A stretch of 64,000 bases of DNA from Bacteroides sp. (GTDB lineage: Bacteria > Bacteroidota > Bacteroidia > Bacteroidales > Bacteroidaceae), in NCBI GenBank assembly GCA_022648295.1, contig JALCME010000001.1:62001-126000 (forward strand), given 5' to 3'. Shown here in pieces: positions 19,205 through 27,670 of the stretch. Position 1 is the stretch's first letter; each line of letters begins with the position of its first letter. Both the position numbers and the translations under genes were made by a program. The notes beneath the pieces were generated by a model that was not told where the DNA came from, searched no databases, and saw nothing but the letters and a program-made list of their open reading frames with translations.

Positions 19205-20569
19205 TTATTCGCCCATATTCCCCATATCATTGGATACTGTTCCCCAAGTACTCGTACCAAAAGTTTGCTGGACTGCCCCGGCACCCATATCACCGGTATC
19301 CTGTGTACCTGTACTCCAAGCAGTTGGATTACTAAAAGTATTACTATTCCCCTTGCCTACGTCTCCGGAACTCCAAGCAGGATTCTGTATCCACTCGTTG
19401 GTATCTAAAATATTCGGGGAACCAGACCCTACATTGCCAGTTTCCCAAGAAGAATCATTCCAATCACCAATATATAGGGTATTGCCAGTGCCATATCCTA
19501 CATCACCTGCATCCCAACTACTAACATCCCATGAACCTATCAAAAAGGTATTATTTGAAACACCAGTACCCAATGCCCCGGAATCCCATTCATCTGTACT
19601 CCAGCCACCTACAGTCACTGAATTTCCTGCAGTCTCAGAATCTCCACCAACAAAATTGGTCGTAGTCACTCCATCCCATTCCGACACACTTAAAGTAAGA
19701 TAAACCTTCGGATCAGTAAACAGTACAGTAAACGTATACTTTTTACCAGGAAGAAAAGCAATATCAGGGATCTCAGCAGAAAAGACAGAAGAAACAAAAG
19801 CATTGGCAACTATAGCAGCCTGAATATGAAACGAAGCTGATTTTTTAGGCAAAACATAGCCCGTACCCACATAGAGGTTTCCAACCTCTGAGGCTACAAT
19901 TTCATCCACCGGAATATTTAATGATCCATCGACATCGGATGTGGAGGCATCAATACCAGAATCCCCTAATACATATTTATAAGGTGTATGAGTTAATTCT
20001 GAAAACACAATACCAGTAGAAGTGGGAACAATAGAAGTTATTTTCACTGAAGAAGGATCTCGTTTAAGCGTTAACTCAATTGCTGAATATTCCAACTGAA
20101 AAGCACTAAAAGTCAGTTCTTCAGTAGCAGAAGAGAGTGTGGCTTGCAAAGAAGAAACTTTCAAATCAGTACTCACGGAGTTAATCAAACTAAAAGTTTT
20201 ATCACTTCCGCTTATGAAGTCATGAGCTGGAGACACAGCGTAAAACTCATAAGTAAGACCAGTAGAAAGGCTCATATTATTACCGTCCGAAGGCAATAAT
20301 GAGCCATCCGATTGAGTAATGTATTCTTTACTTTGCTCACATTCCGTTGATTCCACGCCAGAATTTATTTCATAAGCATAAACCATAACCTTAGTTCCCT
20401 CTACTAACCCTACCTCTGAGCGGGTATTTACTGATACAGATGGTATCTGAAAACTAATCATTGTATAATTTTCCGTTGAAGGCAGATCATCATCCTGACC
20501 ATCACACGCTACAAAGAGTAACATTGGGAGAAAAAACAGGCATAAAAATCTATTCATTTTCTTTTTCAT
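19205..20569 (-). CDS. Fimbrillin-like lipoprotein with C-terminal W/G repeats
   Basis: 454 residues. Signal MNRFLCLFFLPMLLFVACDG, then a Mfa_like_1/fimbrillin-type beta domain to about residue 305 (SEVGLVEGTKVMVYAYEI, FEFY-like strands, YTFTVLF, LTLSVSEWDGV). The typical fimbrillin ends at VSEWD. Here it continues with about six tandem 23-24 residue units (about 316-454), pattern NTFLIGSWDVSSWDAGDVGYG, rich in Trp, Gly and Asp. I do not recognise this extension as a named domain. The gene lies 26 bases after its upstream neighbour and is part of the phase-variable operon. Probably a surface fibre subunit or adhesin. Confidence 0.75.
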   Translation of the reverse strand: MKKKMNRFLCLFFLPMLLFVACDGQDDDLPSTENYTMISFQIPSVSVNTRSEVGLVEGTKVMVYAYEINSGVESTECEQSKEYITQSDGSLLPSDGNNMSLSTGLTYEFYAVSPAHDFISGSDKTFSLINSVSTDLKVSSLQATLSSATEELTFSAFQLEYSAIELTLKRDPSSVKITSIVPTSTGIVFSELTHTPYKYVLGDSGIDASTSDVDGSLNIPVDEIVASEVGNLYVGTGYVLPKKSASFHIQAAIVANAFVSSVFSAEIPDIAFLPGKKYTFTVLFTDPKVYLTLSVSEWDGVTTTNFVGGDSETAGNSVTVGGWSTDEWDSGALGTGVSNNTFLIGSWDVSSWDAGDVGYGTGNTLYIGDWNDSSWETGNVGSGSPNILDTNEWIQNPAWSSGDVGKGNSNTFSNPTAWSTGTQDTGDMGAGAVQQTFGTSTWGTVSNDMGNMGE

Positions 20570-20595
20570 TTATAATATTTGCTCTTTAACTTTAT

Positions 20596-21498
20596 TCATA
20601 TACTAACGCCAGATTCGAATTCTTGATCATAAGGAACAACCGTCCAATCAGTCATTGAAATAGAAGGAAGAACAGCTGTACCATTAAGTTCAACTGTTAC
20701 CACATAATTGACTCCAGCTTCTAATTTTGTAAAAGAAGAATTAGCACTAAGATGATAGCCATCTACTATAAAAGAAAAATAAATTCCATTACTAAAAGAC
20801 TCCGAAGGAATTACTTGAAACCCTGTTTCTATAACATCGCCAGAATTCCCTATAGAAGAAATTTCAGGATTATATGATACTTCACCAGATACCAAGTCTG
20901 TATAAATGCCGGACGCAATATTCAAATTGGCGGAAGAATAAATACCATTACCCTTAATAGTTATATCTGAAATAGCTCCAGTTCCACTATAAGTACCTCG
21001 TTTTATCTTTAAAGAAATGCGGGAATAAGCATACTCCATATAAAAATTAACAACATTATTAAGCATATTCACCGGATCTGTAATAATGGTAGAATAAGCT
21101 AACTGCCCTCCTTCTTCGGTAAACTTACCCGCATAAAGAGGAATAGCTGTAAAATCGGAAATAGCAATATTATAGGGAACATAAGCGCAAAGAGCTGCAT
21201 TATTATTATTTAGCATAATATCTCCTTCTGTTGTTTCCCATTGATCCAATGTATATGAATATTTCCGATTGCATACAAAACTGTACCCATCCGTTGTTTT
21301 AGTCTGAAAGATTCCAATAGCTCCGGAAGTGAGGACTGCACGGGTAATCTCGGCAGATGTGTGAGTTGAAGAAACCTGTAAGGGCACCTTCCCTTCTTGA
21401 TTGGAAGTAACCGAAGTATCTTGCGAAGTACAAGAGGAAAATATTCCCCAAGATAGAATCAGTTCTGCCAGTAATCTATTTGTAATTTTAATATTCAT
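20596..21498 (-). CDS. Fimbrillin-family (Mfa_like_1) lipoprotein 2
   Basis: 300 residues. The signal peptide ends in WGIFSSCTSQ. The mature part shows the fimbrillin pattern: TRAVLTSGAIGIFQTKT, YAYSRISLKIKRG in the middle, and a C-terminal NYVVTVELNGTAV followed by SMTDWTVVPYDQEF. This SxTDW ending is common in the family. Members are exported as lipoproteins and polymerise after Arg-gingipain-like cleavage by donor-strand exchange (known for the P. gingivalis relatives). A hairpin with a U-tract lies between this gene and the upstream fimbrillin gene, so it may be made in smaller amounts. Confidence 0.82.
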   Translation of the reverse strand: MNIKITNRLLAELILSWGIFSSCTSQDTSVTSNQEGKVPLQVSSTHTSAEITRAVLTSGAIGIFQTKTTDGYSFVCNRKYSYTLDQWETTEGDIMLNNNNAALCAYVPYNIAISDFTAIPLYAGKFTEEGGQLAYSTIITDPVNMLNNVVNFYMEYAYSRISLKIKRGTYSGTGAISDITIKGNGIYSSANLNIASGIYTDLVSGEVSYNPEISSIGNSGDVIETGFQVIPSESFSNGIYFSFIVDGYHLSANSSFTKLEAGVNYVVTVELNGTAVLPSISMTDWTVVPYDQEFESGVSI

Positions 21499-21552
21499 TT
21501 ATGTAATTCACTTTTAAAACCATTTAATAACTAAAAGAATTAAGTAATAAAA

Positions 21553-21595
21553 GTGTTATCGGCAGCATCATCACGATGCCGCCTAATGATAACAC
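21553..21595 (-). terminator. Internal terminator/attenuator after the first fimbrillin gene
   Basis: GTGTTATC (21553-21560) pairs with GATAACAC (21588-21595), and inside it GCATC pairs with GATGC. On the minus strand the stem is followed by TTTTATTACTT. It lies in the 180-base gap between fimbrillin genes 1 and 2, so it could lower transcription of the downstream seven genes. Confidence 0.7.
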
Positions 21596-21678
21596 ATCTG
21601 AGATAGAATAAAAAGTATAAACTTTAATATTAGACACTAAAAAAACAATGCTTATTCATCATAAATCACCGTTACTCA

Positions 21679-22632
21679 CTATATTTTTGGCTCCAACGTT
21701 TCTGCTATAGGAGAATCATTCCAATCCGAAACAGAGACAGAAGTAATACCAAGAGCCTCTCCTTTAATGGTGACGTTCAGATTATAGTTGGTCCCAGCAG
21801 CCAATTCATGCAAAGAACTTTCTTCGTCTGTTGCAAATGTTGTGGCCATTTCATTTCCATCCACTGTAAAAGTAAATATAGTAGTATCATCCAAAACCGC
21901 TACAGGTATCATAAATACGGAAGCTTCACCAGGAACAGACACATCAGGAATTGCATCTATGGTAGTAATATCACAACTAACACTTCCAGCAGCATCATTA
22001 CTGTAGCTTCCATCTTCTATATTAAGTACAGACGCAGGAATAAGCTTTGTTCCTGCATTAGTACCATCCTCTATTTTGATTGCACTAATCTTACAAGTAC
22101 TCGAATAACTAACATCTCTGGTAATTTTAAATGTAATCTTAGCATAAGCATGGCTTAGGAGAAGAGATACTGTATTTGACGTATTGTTCAAAGGCGGGTC
22201 ACTGCTAAGATCATTATACTTTCTGTAGCAAAGATCAGCAGCAGCATTAGCTTCTTGAGCGAACAATGTAAATGTTGTTAAAGGATGTTCACTTTCATAA
22301 GGGTAATATGCAGCCAGCTGAGCATTATTATCATTCAAATAAATAATATCACTCTCAGCCTCCCCTTTCCATTGCGGAGAGCCTGAACCAGAATACACAT
22401 ACTTCACATTATTCCTTGCTTCATAACCCGTAATAGCATTGCAAAACAGACCTATGGCTGCACCTTCGGTCTTCAAATCTTCCGCATCAGTTCCCCTGGT
22501 CATAAATAAGTTCAAAGAAGCTGATGAAATATTCAAAGCAGTCTTTGCACTATTACCAGCAGGTGAATCATTTTTGGAGCACCCGCATAACATTATGCAG
22601 AGTACTGAGGCAAATACACATGTTTTTTTCAT
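21679..22632 (-). CDS. Fimbrillin-family (Mfa_like_1) lipoprotein 1, first gene of the operon
   Basis: 317 residues. The signal VLCIMLCGCSKN gives a lipidated Cys. Family hallmarks are LNLFMTRGTDAEDLKTEGAAIGLF, DNNAQLAAYYPY, LSHAYAKITFKITR, and a C-terminal NYNLNVTIKG ... VSVSDWNDSP. It is the gene nearest the invertible segment (ATG 98 bases from the inverted repeat) and the only one ahead of the internal terminator, so it is a good candidate for the major shaft subunit. Expression should depend on the orientation of the upstream promoter. Confidence 0.83.
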   Translation of the reverse strand: MKKTCVFASVLCIMLCGCSKNDSPAGNSAKTALNISSASLNLFMTRGTDAEDLKTEGAAIGLFCNAITGYEARNNVKYVYSGSGSPQWKGEAESDIIYLNDNNAQLAAYYPYESEHPLTTFTLFAQEANAAADLCYRKYNDLSSDPPLNNTSNTVSLLLSHAYAKITFKITRDVSYSSTCKISAIKIEDGTNAGTKLIPASVLNIEDGSYSNDAAGSVSCDITTIDAIPDVSVPGEASVFMIPVAVLDDTTIFTFTVDGNEMATTFATDEESSLHELAAGTNYNLNVTIKGEALGITSVSVSDWNDSPIAETLEPKI

Positions 22633-22730
22633 TTTCTCTTATGTTTATTAATTAATATCGGAATATACAGTATCACACCTAAATACAGATCCTTCGTTTT
22701 TAAACAAAATTTCAACATTAAAGAATTTGT

Positions 22731-22754
22731 CCGTTACTTTACAGGTAACGGATT
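22731..22754 (+). repeat. Left inverted repeat of invertible segment
   Basis: A 24-base repeat beginning CCGTTAC and ending GTAACGGATT. It contains GTTAC-TTTACAG-GTAAC, an inverted pair of recombinase half-sites around a 7-base spacer. Its exact reverse complement occurs at 23221-23244, 466 bases away. Confidence 0.9.
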
Positions 22755-23220
22755 GGTCAAGAGATAATGTACATTTCAAAAGCCATAAACGGGAATTTAA
22801 GCGGTATAAAAGCGTTACACTCATTTGGTGACACTCAATATACACCGAATGAGAAGAAATAGGTATGTACTAAAATGAAATGCCAAGAATAAATAGAAGA
22901 GTAAAAAGGGAAGCCGATACATACCATGCTAACTCGTTCTTAGAAAGGCTACTCCAGAAGAATCATTCTTTTAGAATGAGATTATTTAGTTATTATTGCT
23001 AAAAAAAACAAAACAAAGGATAGGTATAAAGACTAAAAATGTCTATATACCGAAAATAGAGTGAATAGAAATATTATCATACATACATTCGAACTGAATA
23101 ACTGGATGCAAAAAATGCAATTTATAATCTAAAATCAAGTTTTTTTTGCCCTAAGCATAAATTTGTTGCATTTTTATTTGGTTAATAATGAAAATATTTC
23201 AATATTTGCATCCATAAGTC
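22755..23220. other. Invertible promoter segment (466 bp)
   Basis: This non-coding stretch is bounded by the perfect 24-bp inverted repeats and lies between the fimbrillin operon and a tyrosine recombinase. It is AT-rich and holds one good promoter, near its right end and pointing right. Nested inverted repeats flank that promoter: AAAAATGCAA (23111-23120) with TTGCATTTTT (23166-23175), and GGATGCAAA (23104-23112) with TTTGCATCC (23205-23213). No protein-like frame is seen. The short minus frame at 22648-22845 runs through the repeat and is not called. Confidence 0.8.
23177..23208 (+). promoter_or_regulatory. Promoter inside invertible segment, pointing away from the operon
   Basis: TTTG (23177-23180), 20-base spacer, then AATATTTG (23201-23208), one mismatch from TAnnTTTG. 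Start would fall just before the right repeat. In this orientation it reads toward the 3' end of the recombinase gene; after inversion it would drive the fimbrillin operon. No comparable promoter points left. Confidence 0.6.
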
Positions 23221-23244
23221 AATCCGTTACCTGTAAAGTAACGG
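23221..23244 (-). repeat. Right inverted repeat of invertible segment
   Basis: A 24-base repeat beginning AATCCGTTAC and ending GTAACGG; exact reverse complement of 22731-22754. The identity stops abruptly on both sides, as expected for a site-specific recombination site and not a longer duplication. Confidence 0.9.
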
Positions 23245-23364
23245 CATGTTTATAAAGCCATATAACGTTCATTTATTGTACTTCAAATTATTTAAATTTA
23301 GCAGAACGGATTCAGTTCTATAAAGTATTATTCACACATAAAGCACCTTTTATTTACTCATTAT

Positions 23365-24369
23365 TTAAGTAGAATATCTTCGCAATTCATCTTCTCCGAA
23401 CAGCCTATTATAAGATAAGGAATTTTGCGTAACCAAGGCAATCACCTTACGGTTTGCACGATTCAACGTACGGTTATCAAAAGAAGCCAAATAAGTATAA
23501 GTCACTTTTTCCGATGCATGCCCAAGCGACTCGCTAATCACTGACACAGGAATACCCTGCCGATAAGCAGCCGTAGCCCATGAATGACGTGCCACATAAG
23601 AAGTTAGTCTCACTTTCAGCCTTAATAAAGAAGATAATCGCTCAAGATGGTGATTATAGCGTCTAAGAGCACTTTGATATTGACGATAACCTTCATTCCC
23701 TTCTCTCGTTATGACCGGAAACAGATATGGAGAATGTTTCTTCCGTGAAATGTACTTCTTGAAAATTGCTTTAGCACATGGTTCAATAGCTACTGTAAGC
23801 AGATGACCTGTTTTACTACGACGATAATGGAGAACTCCCCTGCTAATATCGCTTTTACGCAAACGAATCAGGTCTACAAAAGGAATGCCACGAAGATAAA
23901 ATGACAGTAAGAACAAATCGCGACTCACTTCCAAATCGGGATGAGTACTTAAATCTGCATTATGCAAGCGACGAATTACTGAAAGCGACACTGCTCGCTT
24001 TTCGGAACTATCTGCTCCGGTAAACACTTCGTCGAACAAATCCGGAGGGATTTGAGCTATGCCACGCCGGACAGCCTGATTGCAGATGGAGCGCAACATA
24101 CGTAAATAGAGAGACACCGTGTTACGCTTACAACCTTCAGACAGCAGATACTGCTCGTAGCGTTTCAACAAATACGGGGTAAGAGCGCTGAAAGACAATT
24201 GGGAATTTCCCGTAAAGCGAACTAAGCGCTTTATCGAAGAACGGTATGAATGGGCCGTTCCATGACGCCCAACAAGGGTAAGATCGTTCACCAACAAAGA
24301 AACAAAAGTGTTGAGTGATTCCATTAGTGTTAGCTGTTTGTTGTGTTGTTGCTCAAGTTGTTTTCTCAT
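23365..24369 (-). CDS. Tyrosine site-specific recombinase (probable promoter invertase)
   Basis: 334 residues from the ATG at 24369, chosen because AGGAAG lies just upstream; an in-frame ATG at 24417 is possible. An N-terminal SAM-like core-binding domain (about 15-110) is followed by the catalytic domain with Arg160 (FYLRGIPF), Lys186 (RRSKTG), YVARHSW with Arg261, His284 (SLGHAS) and nucleophile Tyr293 (TYTYLASF). The usual first His of HxxR is Tyr, as in other Bacteroides invertases I recall. It ends 121 bases from the right inverted repeat and is the obvious candidate to flip 22731-23244. Genes of this kind control outer-surface proteins in Bacteroides fragilis. Integrase of a mobile element is less likely, since no other element genes are near. 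Confidence 0.9.
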   Translation of the reverse strand: MRKQLEQQHNKQLTLMESLNTFVSLLVNDLTLVGRHGTAHSYRSSIKRLVRFTGNSQLSFSALTPYLLKRYEQYLLSEGCKRNTVSLYLRMLRSICNQAVRRGIAQIPPDLFDEVFTGADSSEKRAVSLSVIRRLHNADLSTHPDLEVSRDLFLLSFYLRGIPFVDLIRLRKSDISRGVLHYRRSKTGHLLTVAIEPCAKAIFKKYISRKKHSPYLFPVITREGNEGYRQYQSALRRYNHHLERLSSLLRLKVRLTSYVARHSWATAAYRQGIPVSVISESLGHASEKVTYTYLASFDNRTLNRANRKVIALVTQNSLSYNRLFGEDELRRYST

Positions 24370-24732
24370 AATCTTCCTACTTTTAATAATTATCTCGCAA
24401 TGATATGCGAAATACACAATACGAAAAAAAACAGAAAAAACTTCCTAAGACGACTTTAACATAAAATTTATTGATTTAATAATAAAGTTAACCATTTGTT
24501 TTGTCCATCAACACGCAAAAGGCAATTAATAGACAAAACAAACAAAATTAATAAAAAATGGAACAAACTCACGAACTATAGCTAAATATTTATGGTATGA
24601 ATTCCCTCTCAACCTATTATTGCTATTTTGCGAGCGCTTCCCCAATGATATTGTCCAAAAAACCGGTGGATTGTATGACACGATGGCAAGGAATACTCCT
24701 GCTAATATACCTCTTTATTTCTTGCTTCTATT
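24370..24732. other. Intergenic region upstream of the recombinase
   Basis: No gene seen. A perfect 11-bp inverted repeat, TTTGTTTTGTC (24495-24505) and GACAAAACAAA (24532-24542), lies upstream of the recombinase start. A minus-strand TAATTTTG (24550-24543) could be its -7 box, without a well-spaced -33. The palindrome may be an operator. Confidence 0.4.
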
Positions 24733-25587
24733 CTAGCGTTCAGGTATCCAACTATTTACCAGCTTCGAATGCTCATTAATCCAAGCACGGATTACAGCAG
24801 ATTCATCATTTTGTGCTTCTTCCATAGCGGTCATCAGCGAACTAATTTCCTCATCATTCAAATGAATATTCCTAATTAATTCTGCCGCAAAGGGATCTTT
24901 TTTAGTAAACCCCTTCCAAGCAATAGAATAAATCTTCTCGGCTTCACCATATATTTTTTTAGGATCTTCAAGCATATGAAGCTTAAAACGATCAAACATC
25001 CAGTGAGGAGTCCATCCAGTAACCACAATCCATTTTTTCTTATCAATAGCTTTTTTCAACGAAGCTGTCATTGCCGGACCACTCGAAGTTAATAACTTAT
25101 ACCCTATCCCATATTCTTTTATGGCTTGATCAGTAGCTTTCATAATACCAGCACCAGCATCAATGCCCACAATCTCACCAGAAAAACGAGCTTTGTCCTT
25201 AGTCATATCTTTTATGGAGTTGACAGTTACATAGTCTGGAACAACTAAACCTATACGTGCATTATCATAAACCTCACCCAAATATTCCAAATTATCACCG
25301 TATTGATTAAAATAATCAGCCATTGTTACTGGCATCCAGGCATCCATAAAAACATCAGCTTTTTTGCGCGATAGTGACGTAAAGACAGGCGCTAAATCAG
25401 CATTCAGCAATTTCACATCATAACCTTGATCTTCCAAAATAACTTTAGTCAAGTTAGTCACAGCAATACCTTCAGCCCAATTGACATATGCAATGCTTAT
25501 TTCCTTACTCTTCTTTCCACCGCCGCACGAAGCCAGCAATACCATTAGACTCAATAGAATCCCTATTAAACCAGTTTTATTCATCAT
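24733..25587 (-). CDS. opuAC: Glycine betaine/proline-type ABC transporter, substrate-binding lipoprotein
   Basis: 284 residues. The signal LSLMVLLASCGGGK gives a lipidated Cys. OpuAC/ProX-type fold: YVNWAEGIAVTNLTKVIL, KKADVFMDAWMPVTMADY, VTGWTPHWMFDRFKL. Trp residues in WAEG, DAWMP and TGWTPHW would form the aromatic cage for a quaternary ammonium ligand. It is last in the operon, 19 bases after the permease gene. Exact ligand (glycine betaine, proline betaine, carnitine or choline) is not certain. Confidence 0.9.
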   Translation of the reverse strand: MMNKTGLIGILLSLMVLLASCGGGKKSKEISIAYVNWAEGIAVTNLTKVILEDQGYDVKLLNADLAPVFTSLSRKKADVFMDAWMPVTMADYFNQYGDNLEYLGEVYDNARIGLVVPDYVTVNSIKDMTKDKARFSGEIVGIDAGAGIMKATDQAIKEYGIGYKLLTSSGPAMTASLKKAIDKKKWIVVTGWTPHWMFDRFKLHMLEDPKKIYGEAEKIYSIAWKGFTKKDPFAAELIRNIHLNDEEISSLMTAMEEAQNDESAVIRAWINEHSKLVNSWIPER

Positions 25588-25606
25588 ACATTTCTTATTT
25601 TAAAGT

Positions 25607-26428
25607 TCATTTATTTTTTCTCTGTGCCATGCCTTGCGTGATACGATCAAGCACAATAGCAAGAATCACCACTGCAATGCCACCTTCAAATCCCAACCCT
25701 ATTTTCATTTGGGTAATTCCTTTTAGCACAATTTCTCCAAGTCCACCTGCTGAGATCATTGCAGCTATCACCACCATAGAGAGTGACATCATAATGGTTT
25801 GGTTTATACCTGTCAAAATAGTAGGCATAGCCAAAGGCAACTGCACTTTAAACAGCAATTGCCAAGAAGTAGCACCAAAGGAGCGTGAAGCTTCCACTAC
25901 ATTTGCAGGGACCTGCCTAATACCCAGTCCCGTAAGACGGACAACTGGCGGCATTGCAAAAATAATAGTGGCAAATGCTCCTGGAACCGTACCTAATCCA
26001 AAAAACAAAACAGCCGGGATGAGATAAACAAAAGCCGGCATGGTTTGCATAAAATCCAAAATTGGACGCATCACCCTATTGCAACGGTCGCTATTAGCTG
26101 TCCATATGCCCAAAGGAATGCCCAAAAGCAAAGCTAAACAAGTAGATGAAAGTACTAAAGCAAGCGTCTGCATAGTCTCTTCCCAGAACCCCATACCGTA
26201 AATGAATAACAAGCCCAACAATGTAAAGACAGCCGTCCCTCTGCCAGCTTTAAACCAAGCTAAAACAGCTAAAACCAATATAGTGACATAAAAAGGTATG
26301 GCAAATAAAATATGTTGAAAACTATCAATAAACCCACCTATGCCTACACTCATTGCATCAAAAAATGGCGCAAAATGGTTAGTTAACCAATTAATTGCAA
26401 ATTCTATATATTTCCCTATATCTATCAT
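25607..26428 (-). CDS. opuAB: Glycine betaine/proline-type ABC transporter permease
   Basis: 273 residues with six to seven membrane segments. The BPD_transp_1 core is clear, with the EAA-type loop VEASRSFGATSWQLLFKVQLPLA and the GINQTIMMSLSMVVIAAMI segment typical of OpuAB/ProW. Its start overlaps the stop of the ATPase gene by four bases (ATGA), so the two are translationally coupled. Inner membrane. Confidence 0.93.
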   Translation of the reverse strand: MIDIGKYIEFAINWLTNHFAPFFDAMSVGIGGFIDSFQHILFAIPFYVTILVLAVLAWFKAGRGTAVFTLLGLLFIYGMGFWEETMQTLALVLSSTCLALLLGIPLGIWTANSDRCNRVMRPILDFMQTMPAFVYLIPAVLFFGLGTVPGAFATIIFAMPPVVRLTGLGIRQVPANVVEASRSFGATSWQLLFKVQLPLAMPTILTGINQTIMMSLSMVVIAAMISAGGLGEIVLKGITQMKIGLGFEGGIAVVILAIVLDRITQGMAQRKNK

Positions 26429-27651
26429 AAATCTATAGCATTTTGAATAATATCATTAATTTCTTGTTTATCCTTACCGGTCACCTCAATAATAAGAGAA
26501 GACAAAGGTATCACCCCCTGAAACTCCCGATTCTCATTTACTACCCAAATAGGCGAATTTGTATTTGTTAGTAAAGGCAAAATATCCTCCAATATGGTAT
26601 TGCTCAGCACTGAATGAACTTCCTGCCTTATTACGGACTCAATAGATCGGATTTCCTCCTTACGTAATCTTAACAAATCCTTCAGACGAACCTCACCAAT
26701 CAATATATCATTGGTATCAACAACAGGCAATACTGTCAAGTTCCTTTCACGCATTTTCCGAATCAAGACCTCTGGTCCCTCTTTTTTAGGACGAGCAACC
26801 AATGGCTTGTCTATCATAATGGCACCCGCCGTAATAATCTTTGTTCTATCCACATTTTCAACGAAACGTTGAACATAGTTATTAGCTGGTTCTGTCAGAA
26901 TCTCCTCTGAGGTACCAACTTGCACTATTTTTCCATCTTTCATGATAGCAATACGATCACCTAACTTAATCGCTTCATTCAAATCGTGGGTAATGAATAT
27001 AATCGTTTTTTTCATTTTAGCCTGGAGTTCCAGCAATTCATCTTGCATCTGCACACGAATCAATGGGTCCAATGCCGAAAAAGCTTCGTCCATTAATAGG
27101 ATTTCCGGATTATTAGCTAAAGCGCGGGCTAATCCGACACGCTGTTGCATTCCCCCTGACAAGCTAGCAACCATCTGGTTTTCATATCCTTTCAATCCAA
27201 CAAGCTCCATACCTTCCATTGCTTTCTTTTCGCGTTCTTCTTTCTTTACGCCTTGAAGTTCTAAGCCGAACGCAATATTCTGCAATACAGAGCGATGCGG
27301 AAGCAAACCAAAGTCCTGGAAAACCATTGCCAGCTCTTTTCTCCGAACTTCCAATAGTTCCTTGTCAGAAGCTCTTGATATATCCTTACCATTGATTAAA
27401 ACCTCTCCGGTAGTAGGCTTTATTAATCTATTGATACAGCGTAGTAAGGTAGATTTACCACTACCAGACAAGCCCATAATAACAAATATTTCTCCTTCAT
27501 TGACAGAAAGATTAGCTTTTTCCACAGCAACAGTACATCCCGTAGCCTTTAAAATTTCACTTTTTGTCTTACCTTCCTTTAACAATTTAAAAGCCTTATT
27601 CTTGTCATTGCCAAATATCAGGTACAGATCTTTTATTTCTATTTTGCTCAT
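26425..27651 (-). CDS. opuAA: Glycine betaine/proline-type ABC transporter ATP-binding protein with CBS domains
   Basis: 408 residues. Walker A GLSGSGKST (60-68), Q-loop VFQDFGLLPHRSV, signature LSGGMQQRVG, Walker B ILLMDEAFSALDP, H-loop THDL. Residues about 280-400 are a CBS pair, as in OpuA/ProV, where CBS domains sense ionic strength or cyclic-di-AMP and gate transport. The order barrel protein, ATPase, permease, binding protein and short spacing indicate one operon. Role: osmoprotectant uptake. Confidence 0.94.
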   Translation of the reverse strand: MSKIEIKDLYLIFGNDKNKAFKLLKEGKTKSEILKATGCTVAVEKANLSVNEGEIFVIMGLSGSGKSTLLRCINRLIKPTTGEVLINGKDISRASDKELLEVRRKELAMVFQDFGLLPHRSVLQNIAFGLELQGVKKEEREKKAMEGMELVGLKGYENQMVASLSGGMQQRVGLARALANNPEILLMDEAFSALDPLIRVQMQDELLELQAKMKKTIIFITHDLNEAIKLGDRIAIMKDGKIVQVGTSEEILTEPANNYVQRFVENVDRTKIITAGAIMIDKPLVARPKKEGPEVLIRKMRERNLTVLPVVDTNDILIGEVRLKDLLRLRKEEIRSIESVIRQEVHSVLSNTILEDILPLLTNTNSPIWVVNENREFQGVIPLSSLIIEVTGKDKQEINDIIQNAIDL

Positions 27652-27670
27652 AAGTAAAAGAATTAATCTA

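Noticed and set aside
19179..19703. Plus-strand 174-codon frame over the fimbrillin tail
   Set aside because: It mirrors the Trp/Gly repeats on the opposite strand and its Pro/Val/Ser-rich product is a complement artefact.
22648..22845. 65-codon minus-strand frame before the first fimbrillin gene
   Set aside because: It crosses the left inverted repeat and the flip boundary, so its content would change on inversion; no domain is seen.
23365..24369. Integrase of a genomic island
   Set aside because: No other mobile-element genes, no tRNA target and no direct-repeat attachment sites flank it; the adjacent exact inverted repeats fit an invertase better.
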